Below the pieces are notes generated by a model. It was not told the origin of the DNA. It saw only the letters and a program-made list of their open reading frames with translations, and ran no database searches. From positions 186,001-250,000 of the forward strand of contig CAVNZM010000004.1 of assembly GCA_963693365.1 (NCBI GenBank): a stretch of 64,000 bases of DNA. Reading direction: 5' to 3'. Shown in pieces: positions 12,970 through 21,236 of the stretch; position 1 is the stretch's first letter, and each line of letters begins with the position of its first letter. The DNA is from Amoebidium appalachense. Lineage: Eukaryota; Ichthyosporea. Made by a program: the position numbers and the translations under genes.

Positions 12970-14421
12970 ATGAGTGCGCCACCATCTTATGATGCATTTG
13001 AGGATCTTACGGTTGACCACAGCATGTTGTTTGACCCCCACACATGTGTCCAACGCTCACATTGGACTATGGATCAGGTGTTTGCCTTTTTGAGCCCAAA
13101 CATCGCATATGTCAGTAGGGAAGGTGCCTATCTCGTCAAGATTTATGACCAGGACACGAACCTGTACAAACACCATCGCAAAACAAAGGCTGCACTCCAA
13201 GAGTTTTTGGGTGCCTTTCTATTCCAGCTCGTCCCTGGTGCAAATGGCAAACAGGACACGTACAACGGCGCAAACGTGTTGAAAACACCATGCTTTCCAT
13301 ACTACACCTGTTTTGTTTTCGACCCGTCATCTCCAGACCCACGCACCGGAAACACCAAGCCAGCCTACCTTGTCCAACGTTGCCGGGCATACAACATGTT
13401 CAAGGGGTTGGCCGTTCCCCATCAACCCGAGAACATTTCTTGGCAGTCGGGTTCTGTTTCCTTGTTCGAACGTCATGCCTTTGAGGTTCTTTGTAACAAC
13501 GACCGGGAGAGCTTTCACTATCTGATGCAATGGGTCGCACACATCTTCCAGTATCCGGAAGTCAAGTCCGGGACAGCAATTCTCATGAGGTCGATTCAGG
13601 GAATAGGGAAAAACATCTGGTGGGAGATCATCGCCAACATCATTGGCAGCTGTTATTGCGGTTATATCACACACAGAGAGCATTTGGAGGGCAAGTTCAA
13701 TGCACATCTGGAGAACAAGCTACTGGTTGTGTGCGACGAAATGGGTCTAGGCAGTAACAGGGAAATTGCGAATCTGATGAAGGCTCGCATCACCCAACAG
13801 GTAAACATGATTGAACGGAAGGGGCATGATGCCGTGTGTGTGAAGAGTTTTGAACGCTATGTCTGGCTTTCAAACGAGAAATGGCCCGTTCGTGTGGAGG
13901 AATCAGATCGTCGTTGGGTATGTTTGCAGGGGACTCCAGTGGTCTATCCAAGAGCCTACTACCAGAACTTTACACGCTTCTACGAAGACCCGGCAAACCT
14001 ACAGGCTGTGTGCGATTACTTCATGAAGATGCCGAATGTTCCCCGTGTTCTTCCGCTTCCACCCAAGACCGAACTCTGGTGCGAACTGCGTGAAATGACA
14101 CAGCCAGATGAACTCCTGTTTCTCAAAGACATGGCGACAGGCGCAGAGGGCATGTCTATCGAGCAACTTCCCAACGGGGCCCGTGTTACAGCCACCACGA
14201 TGCTGCATCTGTACAAGGAGTGGCTTTCACTCAACGGCAAGACCAAGAGCATCCCGTACGCCAGTGTGAAGAGCATGGGCTCCATGCTGGGCAAGATACT
14301 TGGACCCAACAAAGGGGTGCGGAACAACCACCTGACTGTTGCACCTGGGATGCCTGCGCTGTCCTCGACGGGAACGTCGTACGCTTTTGTGTTCGACCAT
14401 GAGAAGATCAAACAGGCTTAG
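12970..14421 (+). CDS. D5-like superfamily 3 helicase A (DUF5906-type)
   Basis: About 483 residues. The central part is the SF3 helicase core of the D5/phage-primase group: a P-loop region RSIQGIGKN, a Walker B strand LLVVCDEM, and then the ITQQ...KG.DA.....R.V.LSN arrangement with a closing DRR. The P-loop ends in Asn after Lys, where Ser, Thr or Gly is usual. The last ~110 residues (from LLFLKDMATG) form a C-terminal domain, probably winged-helix, that recurs in helicase B and in the nuclease genes at 14941 and 15849. No primase domain precedes it. Expected role: replicative helicase of the viral element. Start chosen from TATA spacing. No frameshift, so this copy may be functional. Confidence 0.85.
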   Translation: MSAPPSYDAFEDLTVDHSMLFDPHTCVQRSHWTMDQVFAFLSPNIAYVSREGAYLVKIYDQDTNLYKHHRKTKAALQEFLGAFLFQLVPGANGKQDTYNGANVLKTPCFPYYTCFVFDPSSPDPRTGNTKPAYLVQRCRAYNMFKGLAVPHQPENISWQSGSVSLFERHAFEVLCNNDRESFHYLMQWVAHIFQYPEVKSGTAILMRSIQGIGKNIWWEIIANIIGSCYCGYITHREHLEGKFNAHLENKLLVVCDEMGLGSNREIANLMKARITQQVNMIERKGHDAVCVKSFERYVWLSNEKWPVRVEESDRRWVCLQGTPVVYPRAYYQNFTRFYEDPANLQAVCDYFMKMPNVPRVLPLPPKTELWCELREMTQPDELLFLKDMATGAEGMSIEQLPNGARVTATTMLHLYKEWLSLNGKTKSIPYASVKSMGSMLGKILGPNKGVRNNHLTVAPGMPALSSTGTSYAFVFDHEKIKQA

Positions 14422-14937
14422 ACGATCCTCAACGCTGCGCCCGGGCTTGGGTGGCTGGGAGGGGCACGCGAGCATGGGGCCGGGGACGAAGGGGAGGCCC
14501 GGCAGGCGGCACGGGGCGGGCGAGCGACGCATGCCCCCAAGCCCCCCACTGGGAATTACAACCGACTGGGGCGGCCCACGCAGCGGTTTGGGTTGTTGGT
14601 TGGGAAAAGCACCGGTTGGGGTCGCATTGTTTTGTCTTTTTTTTTTCTTGTATGGCTTGTTGTGTGGCCAGTGGCTAGGACGTGGCTAGATCCAACAGCC
14701 AATCAAATTGCGCCATTGGGTTCTCTGTGGTTACTGTGGCTACTTTTTCTCTCTGTGTCTAGTGTGGCTAGTGAAATAAATCAGGGGCGGGGTTGGGGGT
14801 TGGCGGCTTTTGATTGGCTGTTGCTAGGGAGATCTCGGGTTTGGGGATGAGTTGGGAAGAAGTGGACACAGTAGCCACAATAGCCACGCGGTTACAGCAG
14901 CTTGTCTCTTTGGGTTTTTTCTTTTTCTCGGGCTTAT
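14422..14937. other. Intergenic region with GC-rich repeat and CCAAT inverted repeat
   Basis: 14440-14552 carries a GC-rich repeat (CGGCACGGGGCGGGCGAG, ATGCCCCCAAGCCCCCCA) found again at 18867-18917. AACAGCCAATCAAA at 14694-14707 is a perfect inverted match of 14809-14822. TGTGGCTA-type motifs repeat between. It probably holds the promoter of the 14941 gene; CCAAT boxes and TTATAT lie close to its start. Confidence 0.6.
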
Positions 14938-14940
14938 ATG

Positions 14941-15603
14941 ATGGCCGACTACGACGAGGCATCTGTCAGAGACAGACTAGCACGATTCGAAGGCGGGCAA
15001 ACCGAGGTGCTAACACCGGCTGGACGTATAGACGTGCTGACAAGTACCGAAATCATCGAAGTTAAGCGGGCATCTAAATGGAAATCGGCCGTCGGGCAGG
15101 TGTTGTCCTACGGGGGGTTTTACACCCAGCATCGCCCAAGAGTCCATCTATTCGACACAGCGCCGATCGAGGTGTACAAGGTGGCAGTTGAGACAATGGC
15201 ACGTCTGGGCATAAAAGTGACAGTCGAGCCCGACACAATGGAGCTTCTTTGGGGTTTGCGGTCAGATCCCCTGAAGACTCAGGCTGAGATGCAGCCAGTG
15301 GTGTGTGATCTTCCTGACATCACTCTCTGCCGCGACGACTACGTGTTGTTTCTCAAGAGTTTGGCCAACGATAAGGGTGGCACTCCGCACATCAAGGACG
15401 GCTCAATCACTGATTCCGCATCACTTTTACCCGTTTTCCAGGTCTGGTGCCAGGAAAATGGCAGAGACCACAGCAAGGCTAGTGTCAACATTATGGGCAG
15501 GACCCTCCGGCTGGTGCTTGGAGAGCGTGTGAGTGTTTATGTGCCGGGGTCCACCATCGCAAAAGGGTACAGGGTATCCTTCGCAAAAATACAGGCAAGC
15601 TAA
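14941..15603 (+). CDS. PD-(D/E)XK nuclease-like protein, copy 1, with helicase-type C-terminal domain
   Basis: 220 residues. Residues 1-100 form a compact nuclease-like domain: ADYDEASVRDRLARFEGG, then TPAGRIDVLT with the putative catalytic Asp, IIEVKRAS with Glu-x-Lys, and a WKSAVGQVLSY helix. This is the Asp...Glu-x-Lys...Gln layout of PD-(D/E)XK enzymes. Residues about 130-220 (VLFLKSLANDKGG onward) resemble the C-terminal domain of helicases A and B. An ATG at 14938 directly precedes the chosen one. The reading frame is intact. Target and role are unknown; it could process viral DNA ends or act as a selfish nuclease. The family call is from motif pattern only. Confidence 0.65.
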   Translation: MADYDEASVRDRLARFEGGQTEVLTPAGRIDVLTSTEIIEVKRASKWKSAVGQVLSYGGFYTQHRPRVHLFDTAPIEVYKVAVETMARLGIKVTVEPDTMELLWGLRSDPLKTQAEMQPVVCDLPDITLCRDDYVLFLKSLANDKGGTPHIKDGSITDSASLLPVFQVWCQENGRDHSKASVNIMGRTLRLVLGERVSVYVPGSTIAKGYRVSFAKIQAS

Positions 15604-15649
15604 CAAATTGCTACGTGCCACAGCGAGGCCCAGCAGATTTGTTGTAGAC

Positions 15650-15830
15650 CACCCCGGGCCTGCGAGGGGCCTGGGGGCATGCGCGGCACGCGAGGCACAG
15701 GAGGCACGCGTGGCTGACGGGGCACCGGTGCACACAGGCCCCTCCCAGCCACCCCCAGTACACACAGGCCCCTCCCAGCCACCCCCAGCCACCCACTGGC
15801 AACCAACAATCGACTGGGGGTGATTTTTAT
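15650..15830. repeat. GC-rich intergenic repeat (GGCACGCGAGGCACAGGAGG / CCCCTCCCAGCCACCCC)
   Basis: Tandem 9-base GGCACGCGA/GGCACAGGA units (15676-15710) and CCTCCCAGCCACCCCCAGTACACACAGG-type repeats (15745-15795). The same blocks follow copy 2 at 16626-16745 and occur near 18820, 49850, 51800-52220, 52730-52900 and 56040. It has no coding value. Confidence 0.75.
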
Positions 15831-15848
15831 TTTCTTGTGTTGTAAGTG

Positions 15849-16625
15849 ATGGCTACCTACGACGAGTCATATGTCAGGGATAGGCTGGCCAAGCTCGAAG
15901 GTGGAACCATTGAGGTACGCACGCCCGCAGGACGGATCGACCTGCTGACGGCCACGGAAGTCATCGAAGTCAAGCGCGCTTCTAAATGGAAATCCGCCGT
16001 TGGGCAGGTCCTGTGCTATCAAGCCTACTGTCCGAACCATCGACCTCGGGTACATCTGTTCGATATTGCGTCCCTAGATTGCTTGAAAGTGGCGATCGAA
16101 ACGATGACGATTTTGGGAATTAGGGCCACAGTCGAATCGGACACGCTGCAAACGGTGTGGGCGCCTCTCCCCCAAACAGAGCCCAAGAGGCCACCGGAGC
16201 AAGAATCCCAAGATGTGAGCGAGGACGAGGTTGTCAGCTGGGACGATGTCAATGGCGAACACGTGTGCACCCGGAAGTGCGTCTCAGAATTCCTGGATGA
16301 GCTGAGCAAAAATCCTGAATGGTTGCCCAAGGGCTGTCACATCACATCCGGGTGCTACATATCTTCAGCTGGCCTTTTCAACCTATATAGTTTGTGGCTG
16401 CCAAGCCACTGCAATCAGAACGCCTCGCTCCCGATTCGAACTTTTGGCGTGTATGCCAGTTCTGTCCTCGGAAAGCAGAAATCGGTGCGCATGAAGCGAA
16501 TCACTACATGGCCGGGACACCCACCCCGGAAATCCGATCGTTCATCGGTTATGAATTGCTACAAACTCCGATACACCCGTATGCAGCGCCACACCACAGA
16601 ACCAGAAAGCCCGACCCAAACCTAG
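15849..16625 (+). CDS. PD-(D/E)XK nuclease-like protein, copy 2, with helicase-type C-terminal domain
   Basis: 258 residues. The N-terminal 100 residues are close to copy 1 (ATYDESYVRDRLAKLEGG, TPAGRIDLLT, VIEVKRASKWKSAVGQVL) and keep the putative Asp and Glu-x-Lys. A Glu/Pro-rich linker follows, then a divergent form of the helicase-type C-terminal domain (LFNLYSLWL ... RTFGVYASSVLG). The tail differs from copy 1 and may have been altered by a frameshift. The ATG at 15849 is the first. It sits in tandem behind copy 1, separated by about 245 bases of GC-rich repeat, which suggests duplication of a gene-plus-repeat unit. Confidence 0.62.
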   Translation: MATYDESYVRDRLAKLEGGTIEVRTPAGRIDLLTATEVIEVKRASKWKSAVGQVLCYQAYCPNHRPRVHLFDIASLDCLKVAIETMTILGIRATVESDTLQTVWAPLPQTEPKRPPEQESQDVSEDEVVSWDDVNGEHVCTRKCVSEFLDELSKNPEWLPKGCHITSGCYISSAGLFNLYSLWLPSHCNQNASLPIRTFGVYASSVLGKQKSVRMKRITTWPGHPPRKSDRSSVMNCYKLRYTRMQRHTTEPESPTQT

Positions 16626-16745
16626 CGTGAGGCGCGTGAGGCACGCGAGGCACAGGAGGCACGCGTGGCACGTGCGCCACAGGAGCCCCCCACAGCCACC
16701 CCCGGCCACCCCCGGCCACCCCCAGCCACCCAGGCCCGGGTGGGT
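16626..16745. repeat. GC-rich intergenic repeat behind copy 2
   Basis: GAGGCACGCGAGGCACAGGA units followed by four CCACCCCCGGCCACCCC-type units. Same family as at 15650-15830, at the same position relative to a nuclease gene. Confidence 0.75.
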
Positions 16746-16769
16746 GGCAGATATGGACTGGACCCGGGT

Positions 16770-17681
16770 TTATTGGCGTGCCGCGGCGGCCCAGGCAGCA
16801 AACGCCGTGCGGCCATCCGCAAGCGCCCGCGCGACCTTCCCGGGGTCGACGTCCATGGGCGACGCAAACAGCCTCCGCTCTGGAGCGACCACCACGAGGC
16901 GATCTCCGAGGCGGGTGCGGAGGTTGGCGAACTCGGTGGCCGCTAGCTCGGTGCCCGCGTCACGCTGCAGAGCATAGCAGAGCTCCATGCCCGTTTTTGG
17001 CACGGATTCGGCGGGGCAGTGCGCCAGCGAGTCGCACAGCACCGTGACGTAGATGCCGTCGAACCCGTCTGCGGCATCCTCGAGTGCCTTGGTGAGGGGC
17101 ACCAGCTCGGAGACCCCGCCGTCCAGAAACACGGTGCCGCCGTACTCCACGGGGGGGACCGCGAGCGGAAGGGCCGAAGACGCGCGCATGCCGACCTGGT
17201 ACTCGGGCCCCGTGAACCACCGCTCCTTCTTGTTGAGGAAGTCCCAGGCGACGCAGTGGCAGCGCGTGTAGATGTCCGCGTCGATGCCCTCCAGAAGCGC
17301 CGCCGCACGCTCCTGCAGGGTGAAGCGGCTGTACGCCGCCCCGTACAGCATTGACCCCACAACCGTCCTCCAGCTTTTCGGAAGCAGCGCCATTGCGCCA
17401 CCCCACGGTTCCACGATGTCCTCCACGCACGTCAGCTTCCCCAGCTCGCGCGCCAGGTCGTCCAGGCGGTCGGCAACCACGAACGGCGCCACCAGCGCGC
17501 CGACGGACGTGCCGTACACCCTGTCGACCTCGTACAGCCCCGACGCGAGCATCCCCTGCATGAACCCGACTTGGAAGCAGCCCTTGACGCCGCCCCCGGG
17601 CAGCAGGATCCGCACACGTGTCCTGGCTTGGGAGGGTGTGTCCATGTTGGTGTAGGGCGCGATAAGAGTCGACGGCTTCAT
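16770..17681 (-). CDS. Patatin-like phospholipase
   Basis: About 303 residues. The patatin fold is shown by the oxyanion loop GGGVKG, the nucleophile elbow GTSVG with the catalytic Ser, and DGG with the catalytic Asp later in the chain. It would hydrolyse acyl esters of membrane lipids. No signal peptide or membrane segment is visible, so it acts as a cytosolic or peripheral enzyme. The start at 17681 is chosen because its ATG overlaps the stop codon of the upstream Fic gene (ATGA), giving a two-gene unit. Patatins occur in bacteria, plants and some giant viruses. Very high GC and no introns, like its viral neighbours. All catalytic motifs are intact. Confidence 0.85.
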   Translation of the reverse strand: MKPSTLIAPYTNMDTPSQARTRVRILLPGGGVKGCFQVGFMQGMLASGLYEVDRVYGTSVGALVAPFVVADRLDDLARELGKLTCVEDIVEPWGGAMALLPKSWRTVVGSMLYGAAYSRFTLQERAAALLEGIDADIYTRCHCVAWDFLNKKERWFTGPEYQVGMRASSALPLAVPPVEYGGTVFLDGGVSELVPLTKALEDAADGFDGIYVTVLCDSLAHCPAESVPKTGMELCYALQRDAGTELAATEFANLRTRLGDRLVVVAPERRLFASPMDVDPGKVARALADGRTAFAAWAAAARQ

Positions 17682-18475
17682 TCCAAATCCAGGGCGTTGC
17701 ACACCGAGACCAGGTTTGCCCTTGCGCAGTCCAGCACGAAGGCCGCCAGCTCGGAGTAGTCGTGGGGGGGCGGCTGGCTCTGCGCGGCCAGCAGCAGCGA
17801 GTGGTAGCGCTCGCGGGACCTACGGTCTGTGTACAACGAGAGGGGAACGGCAATATAGGGCGAGAGCAGCACGCTGACCAACAGGCGGGCCACGCGCCCG
17901 TTGCCGTTGCTGAACGGGTGGATGTAGAGGAACTCCCCGAGGAAACGGGCGGCGACCTGTATGGCACCGAGAACGTCATTGCAGCCTTGGAGTTCGGTGC
18001 GTGTCCTTTCGAACAGACGCTTGAGAGCCTCTTCGATCTTGAACGGTGCAAGGTACTGATGACTGCAGCCTGCGGGAAGCGCAAAGCGCACCCGATACCG
18101 TCCAGCGCTATCGAGCAGCCCGTCCATGACCTTGCGATGGACCTCCCTAGCGAGCTCCACCGTAAACGTGCCTGGATCAATCCCCTTCCAAACCCACGGT
18201 GTGGGGAACAGCTCGCGAACTGCTATAACGACGTTTTTCAGTTTCTTCGATGAGCGCGTGTGTTTGGACGTTTCATCGGGGCAGGAGATCAGCCTCTCAA
18301 TATGTTCGACTGGGACCTTTTCGTTTATTTCCAATTCCATCAGGTGCTTGATGTATAACACTAGGTGGTGCGTTGTGTATCCCTGCATGAACAAAGCGCT
18401 GCTCTTATCGTTATCCAAAAACGTGCGCACCAGGTGGAGGCAGCGCACAACAGCCCCTTCGCTGAGTTGAGACAT
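17678..18475 (-). CDS. Fic-domain protein (AMP-transferase family)
   Basis: About 265 residues. The Fic motif HPFSNGNGRVAR lies near residue 195. The consensus is HxFx(D/E)GNGRxxR; here Asn stands at the acidic position that binds metal, so activity may be altered. The catalytic His and the GNGR phosphate-binding residues are kept. Fic enzymes usually attach AMP to Ser, Thr or Tyr of target proteins. The first in-frame ATG is at 18475; homology might extend further upstream, where the frame stays open to 18544 without an ATG. The stop overlaps the start of the patatin gene. No inhibitory (S/T)xxxE(G/N) helix was recognised. Confidence 0.8.
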   Translation of the reverse strand: MSQLSEGAVVRCLHLVRTFLDNDKSSALFMQGYTTHHLVLYIKHLMELEINEKVPVEHIERLISCPDETSKHTRSSKKLKNVVIAVRELFPTPWVWKGIDPGTFTVELAREVHRKVMDGLLDSAGRYRVRFALPAGCSHQYLAPFKIEEALKRLFERTRTELQGCNDVLGAIQVAARFLGEFLYIHPFSNGNGRVARLLVSVLLSPYIAVPLSLYTDRRSRERYHSLLLAAQSQPPPHDYSELAAFVLDCARANLVSVCNALDLE

Positions 18476-18544
18476 CACGGTGTTGAACCGACAGATAAAG
18501 TACCACAAACTGTCAAAATCGACCTTTACGTCACACGGCAACAA

Positions 18545-18943
18545 CCCGGCCCATATCCACCTGCGCGTTCACCACCCTGTTCTCCTGCCCACCGGCCCCT
18601 ACCCAGTCCACCGATTTCTCCACAAACCAGAGAGAACACGGCAGTGCCCATGAACGTTTGGCCCGCATTTTGCTAGAGAACAGCATCGCCGGTCCCCCCC
18701 ATGTCTCCCGGAACCCAAGAGAACACCATGGCATCCCCAACCATGTCTCCCGGATCCTTGGAGAACAGGTGCCGGGGGTGGACCCTGTTCGCCGATTGCT
18801 TTTTCCTAGGAGCGGGGCATGAGGGGCACGCGAGGCATGCACGGCCGGGGAGGCACGGTGGTCTCGCAGGCGGCACGGGGCGGGCGAGCCACGCATGCCC
18901 CCAGGCCCCCCAGTGGTGGCATTGTATAAAAGGAGCACACAGC
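18545..18943. other. Intergenic region with short direct repeats and GC-rich repeat
   Basis: ATGTCTCCCGGA(A/T)CC....GAGAACA occurs twice about 40 bases apart (18701-18770), with a third partial copy just before. 18820-18917 is the GC-rich repeat shared with 14440-14552 (GGCGGCACGGGGCGGGCGAG). No gene is supported. Confidence 0.6.
18925..18932 (+). promoter_or_regulatory. TATA box in front of a gene remnant
   Basis: TTGTATAAAAGGAGCAC, matching the viral box, 12 bases before the ATG at 18944. The short spacing suggests that the 5' part of the original gene was lost and its promoter fused to the remnant. Confidence 0.6.
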
Positions 18944-19069
18944 ATGGTCAGCAAGGTCTGGCGTGACGAGATGGGGTGCGAGCCCGAGACCACGCAGATG
19001 GTGGTCAACGGGGATGTTCGCACGGTCAAGCTGTACCCTGTGAGCTTCCTGGAGAAGCACGTTGTGTAG
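18944..19069 (+). pseudogene. C-terminal remnant of a KilA/BRO-like protein (41 aa)
   Basis: The 41 codons encode WRDEMGCEPETTQMV and YPVSFLEKHVV, clearly related to the last 40 residues of the gene at 34210-35116 (WREQEGCEPEETLKMV, YPVRFLEKHVLG). All upstream domains are missing. It might still be expressed as a peptide because a good TATA box precedes it, but it is most simply a deletion remnant of a paralogue. Confidence 0.7.
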
Positions 19070-19288
19070 GCAACCTCCCATGGATTGAGCGCTGAGAGAC
19101 GGGATTCTTTCAAACATGGAACACAGAGTGTACCTGAGCACACGCGTACTTGATAAACGATGAAGGCAAAAGCCACCGACTGTGCATCCAAGTAGGTCTA
19201 CAAGCATGTGGTGCACACCCAAACGCAATCCACGCAGACCCCTTGCTACAAAGCTTTTTTTGTGTGTCTGTACACAAGTGCAGGAGCC

Positions 19289-19651
19289 ATGGACAAACGA
19301 AGGGCGAAGATCCACGAGCTGGCGGGACAAGAAGGGTGGCCTGACCCCGAAACCATTGCGCCTCTTGCGCGGGCGCTGCAGTCGGAAACCGGCAAACCCA
19401 TGACGACACGAAGATGGAACGCCCTCCGGACCCGCACTCAGCGGTGGCTGGAATGGCAGAGCAAAATTATGCCGACTACAGTGGACATGTCTGAGCCCCA
19501 CATGTGCGGATGGTGTGGCCTTGTTTTCAGGTGCCCCACGCAGACGGACTGCGAGTGTCCAAATGCGCGGGTTGATGAAAGCGTTGAGATCTGCTGCAGC
19601 GAGGAATGCGAGGCCAAACTCGACAGGTGGAGCTGTGACCTGTCTGAATGA
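19289..19651 (+). CDS. Hypothetical protein with C-terminal cysteine cluster (120 aa)
   Basis: Not recognised. Residues 1-70 are basic and probably helical (MDKRRAKIHELAGQEGW; RTRTQRWLEWQSK). Residues 75-115 hold seven cysteines (CGWC, CPTQTDCECP, CCSEEC), a likely zinc-binding module. The ATG at 19289 is the first after a poorly coding stretch. It could be a nucleic-acid-binding protein; no specific role can be assigned. Confidence 0.55.
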   Translation: MDKRRAKIHELAGQEGWPDPETIAPLARALQSETGKPMTTRRWNALRTRTQRWLEWQSKIMPTTVDMSEPHMCGWCGLVFRCPTQTDCECPNARVDESVEICCSEECEAKLDRWSCDLSE

Positions 19652-19660
19652 GACCGACTT

Positions 19661-19789
19661 ATGAGACTGGAGGGCGGAAAGAGCGAAGTGCAGACACCAG
19701 CAAGTCGTATCGATCTCCTGACGGACACGGAGGTCATTGAGGTAAAGCGGGTGCATGAGTGGAAGGGGGCCATGGGGTGTCAAGAGTAA
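19661..19789 (+). pseudogene. PD-(D/E)XK nuclease-like family, copy 3, truncated
   Basis: 42 codons covering only the catalytic centre: RLEGGKSEVQTP, RIDLLTDTEVIEVKRV, EWKGAMG, then a stop. It keeps the Asp and Glu-x-Lys but lacks both the start of the domain and everything after the Trp-Lys helix. It lies 150 bases left of the assembly gap, so part of it may be lost in the gap. Confidence 0.7.
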
Positions 19790-19947
19790 AAATCTTGAAG
19801 CACTGGCATTGCCTGCTCTTCGCAGGATCTGATTGGATCTTGAATTGGGTGTGATCCAATCCCCAGCAGCCAATCGTGCAGTCTGGTGATCTGGATCTGA
19901 AAGCATTCTCCCAATCAAACGCGTGACTGTCATTCCAAGCATTGTTT

Positions 19948-20447
19948 NNNNNNNNNNNNNNNNNNNNNNNNNNNNNNNNNNNNNNNNNNNNNNNNNNNNN
20001 NNNNNNNNNNNNNNNNNNNNNNNNNNNNNNNNNNNNNNNNNNNNNNNNNNNNNNNNNNNNNNNNNNNNNNNNNNNNNNNNNNNNNNNNNNNNNNNNNNNN
20101 NNNNNNNNNNNNNNNNNNNNNNNNNNNNNNNNNNNNNNNNNNNNNNNNNNNNNNNNNNNNNNNNNNNNNNNNNNNNNNNNNNNNNNNNNNNNNNNNNNNN
20201 NNNNNNNNNNNNNNNNNNNNNNNNNNNNNNNNNNNNNNNNNNNNNNNNNNNNNNNNNNNNNNNNNNNNNNNNNNNNNNNNNNNNNNNNNNNNNNNNNNNN
20301 NNNNNNNNNNNNNNNNNNNNNNNNNNNNNNNNNNNNNNNNNNNNNNNNNNNNNNNNNNNNNNNNNNNNNNNNNNNNNNNNNNNNNNNNNNNNNNNNNNNN
20401 NNNNNNNNNNNNNNNNNNNNNNNNNNNNNNNNNNNNNNNNNNNNNNN
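19948..20447. other. Assembly gap of 500 N
   Basis: Exactly 500 N, a conventional placeholder, so the true length is unknown. The 3' end of the gene at 20448-20881 is inside it. The two sides need not be adjacent in the genome. Confidence 0.99.
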
Positions 20448-20881
20448 GCCTCGAGGGACGAGAAGTCATCAGGGAAAGACCCGAACATGGCCATGCGGAT
20501 GCGCGAGTAGACGTCCTCGGCCACCTTGAACACGCTCACATCGGTGGCCTCGTCGAGTGCGGATCCCTTGGCGCCGTTTTTGTTGATGTCGACACCGAGA
20601 TTGATGACACATCCAAGAATAAACCCAACTGCGTCCAATGGCTGCAGGCGCCCCTTGCAGGAACCGACGACCTGCTGGACGGCGTACAGGCCACGCCATA
20701 CATAGAGCGAGGCCCGGTCGGCGACCGGCGCCGACACGCACATCTCGCGCGCATAGTCCTTCTTCTGCCTGATCAACAAGTGCTTTGCGGCCTTGACGTC
20801 ATTCTCTGATGTGGGGCCGGTGGCCTTTTTCAGCACCAGGTTGGTGGTGTTTGTGATGTTTGCTTTGTCGTACTTGGGCAT
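20448..20881 (-). CDS. Hypothetical viral protein, 3' end lost in the gap
   Basis: At least 144 residues from MPKYDKANITNTTNL. Predicted mainly helical, with one hydrophobic stretch (LDAVGFILGCVINLGVDI) that may be buried or membrane-associated. No family was recognised. It is read away from the SWIB gene on the same strand, with 39 bases between them, in the compact core cluster. Confidence 0.6.
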
Positions 20882-20919
20882 TTATAGCGGCCACGGAAAA
20901 TATTGGGAGGCACCGTGCT

Positions 20920-21180
20920 TCAACCACTGAACCTGCTGATCATGCGTGCGATGTCGCCGAACTTGGCGTTGGCCATCTTGGGAAACAGTGGGGCAAGGGC
21001 GCGGTCCACCTTGATCTTTTGGCCTTCGGCAAGACCTTTCTTCTTGGCGTACGCCCACACCGCCTTTACGATCTGTCCACGCGTGGCCGACGACTTGTGC
21101 ATGAAGCCCTTGAGGGGGGGATTGAGCTTGACGGGACGATTGAACGCCGATTTCGTCTTGCGCGTGTAGCATATGGCCAT
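20920..21180 (-). CDS. SWIB/MDM2-domain protein (86 aa)
   Basis: The whole protein is one SWIB-type domain: HKSSATRGQIVKAVWAYAKK (helix with the typical Trp-x-Tyr) and KIKVDRALAPLFPK (the Asp...Leu-Phe motif). SWIB domains occur in chromatin remodellers, chlamydiae and many giant viruses, where they are probably chromatin-like or DNA-topology factors. Start at the first ATG. It is the first of a run of minus-strand genes ending near 29284. Confidence 0.8.
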   Translation of the reverse strand: MAICYTRKTKSAFNRPVKLNPPLKGFMHKSSATRGQIVKAVWAYAKKKGLAEGQKIKVDRALAPLFPKMANAKFGDIARMISRFSG

Positions 21181-21236
21181 TGCTCATGTCGACAATAAAA
21201 TCCATGACTGCAAGGACCCGCCACTGTTCTGTGACT

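Noticed and set aside
18806-19947. Continuation of the 20881 minus-strand frame across the gap
   Set aside because: The N run only keeps the frame open artificially; the part left of the gap is antisense to better-supported plus-strand genes and has no similarity to the part right of it.
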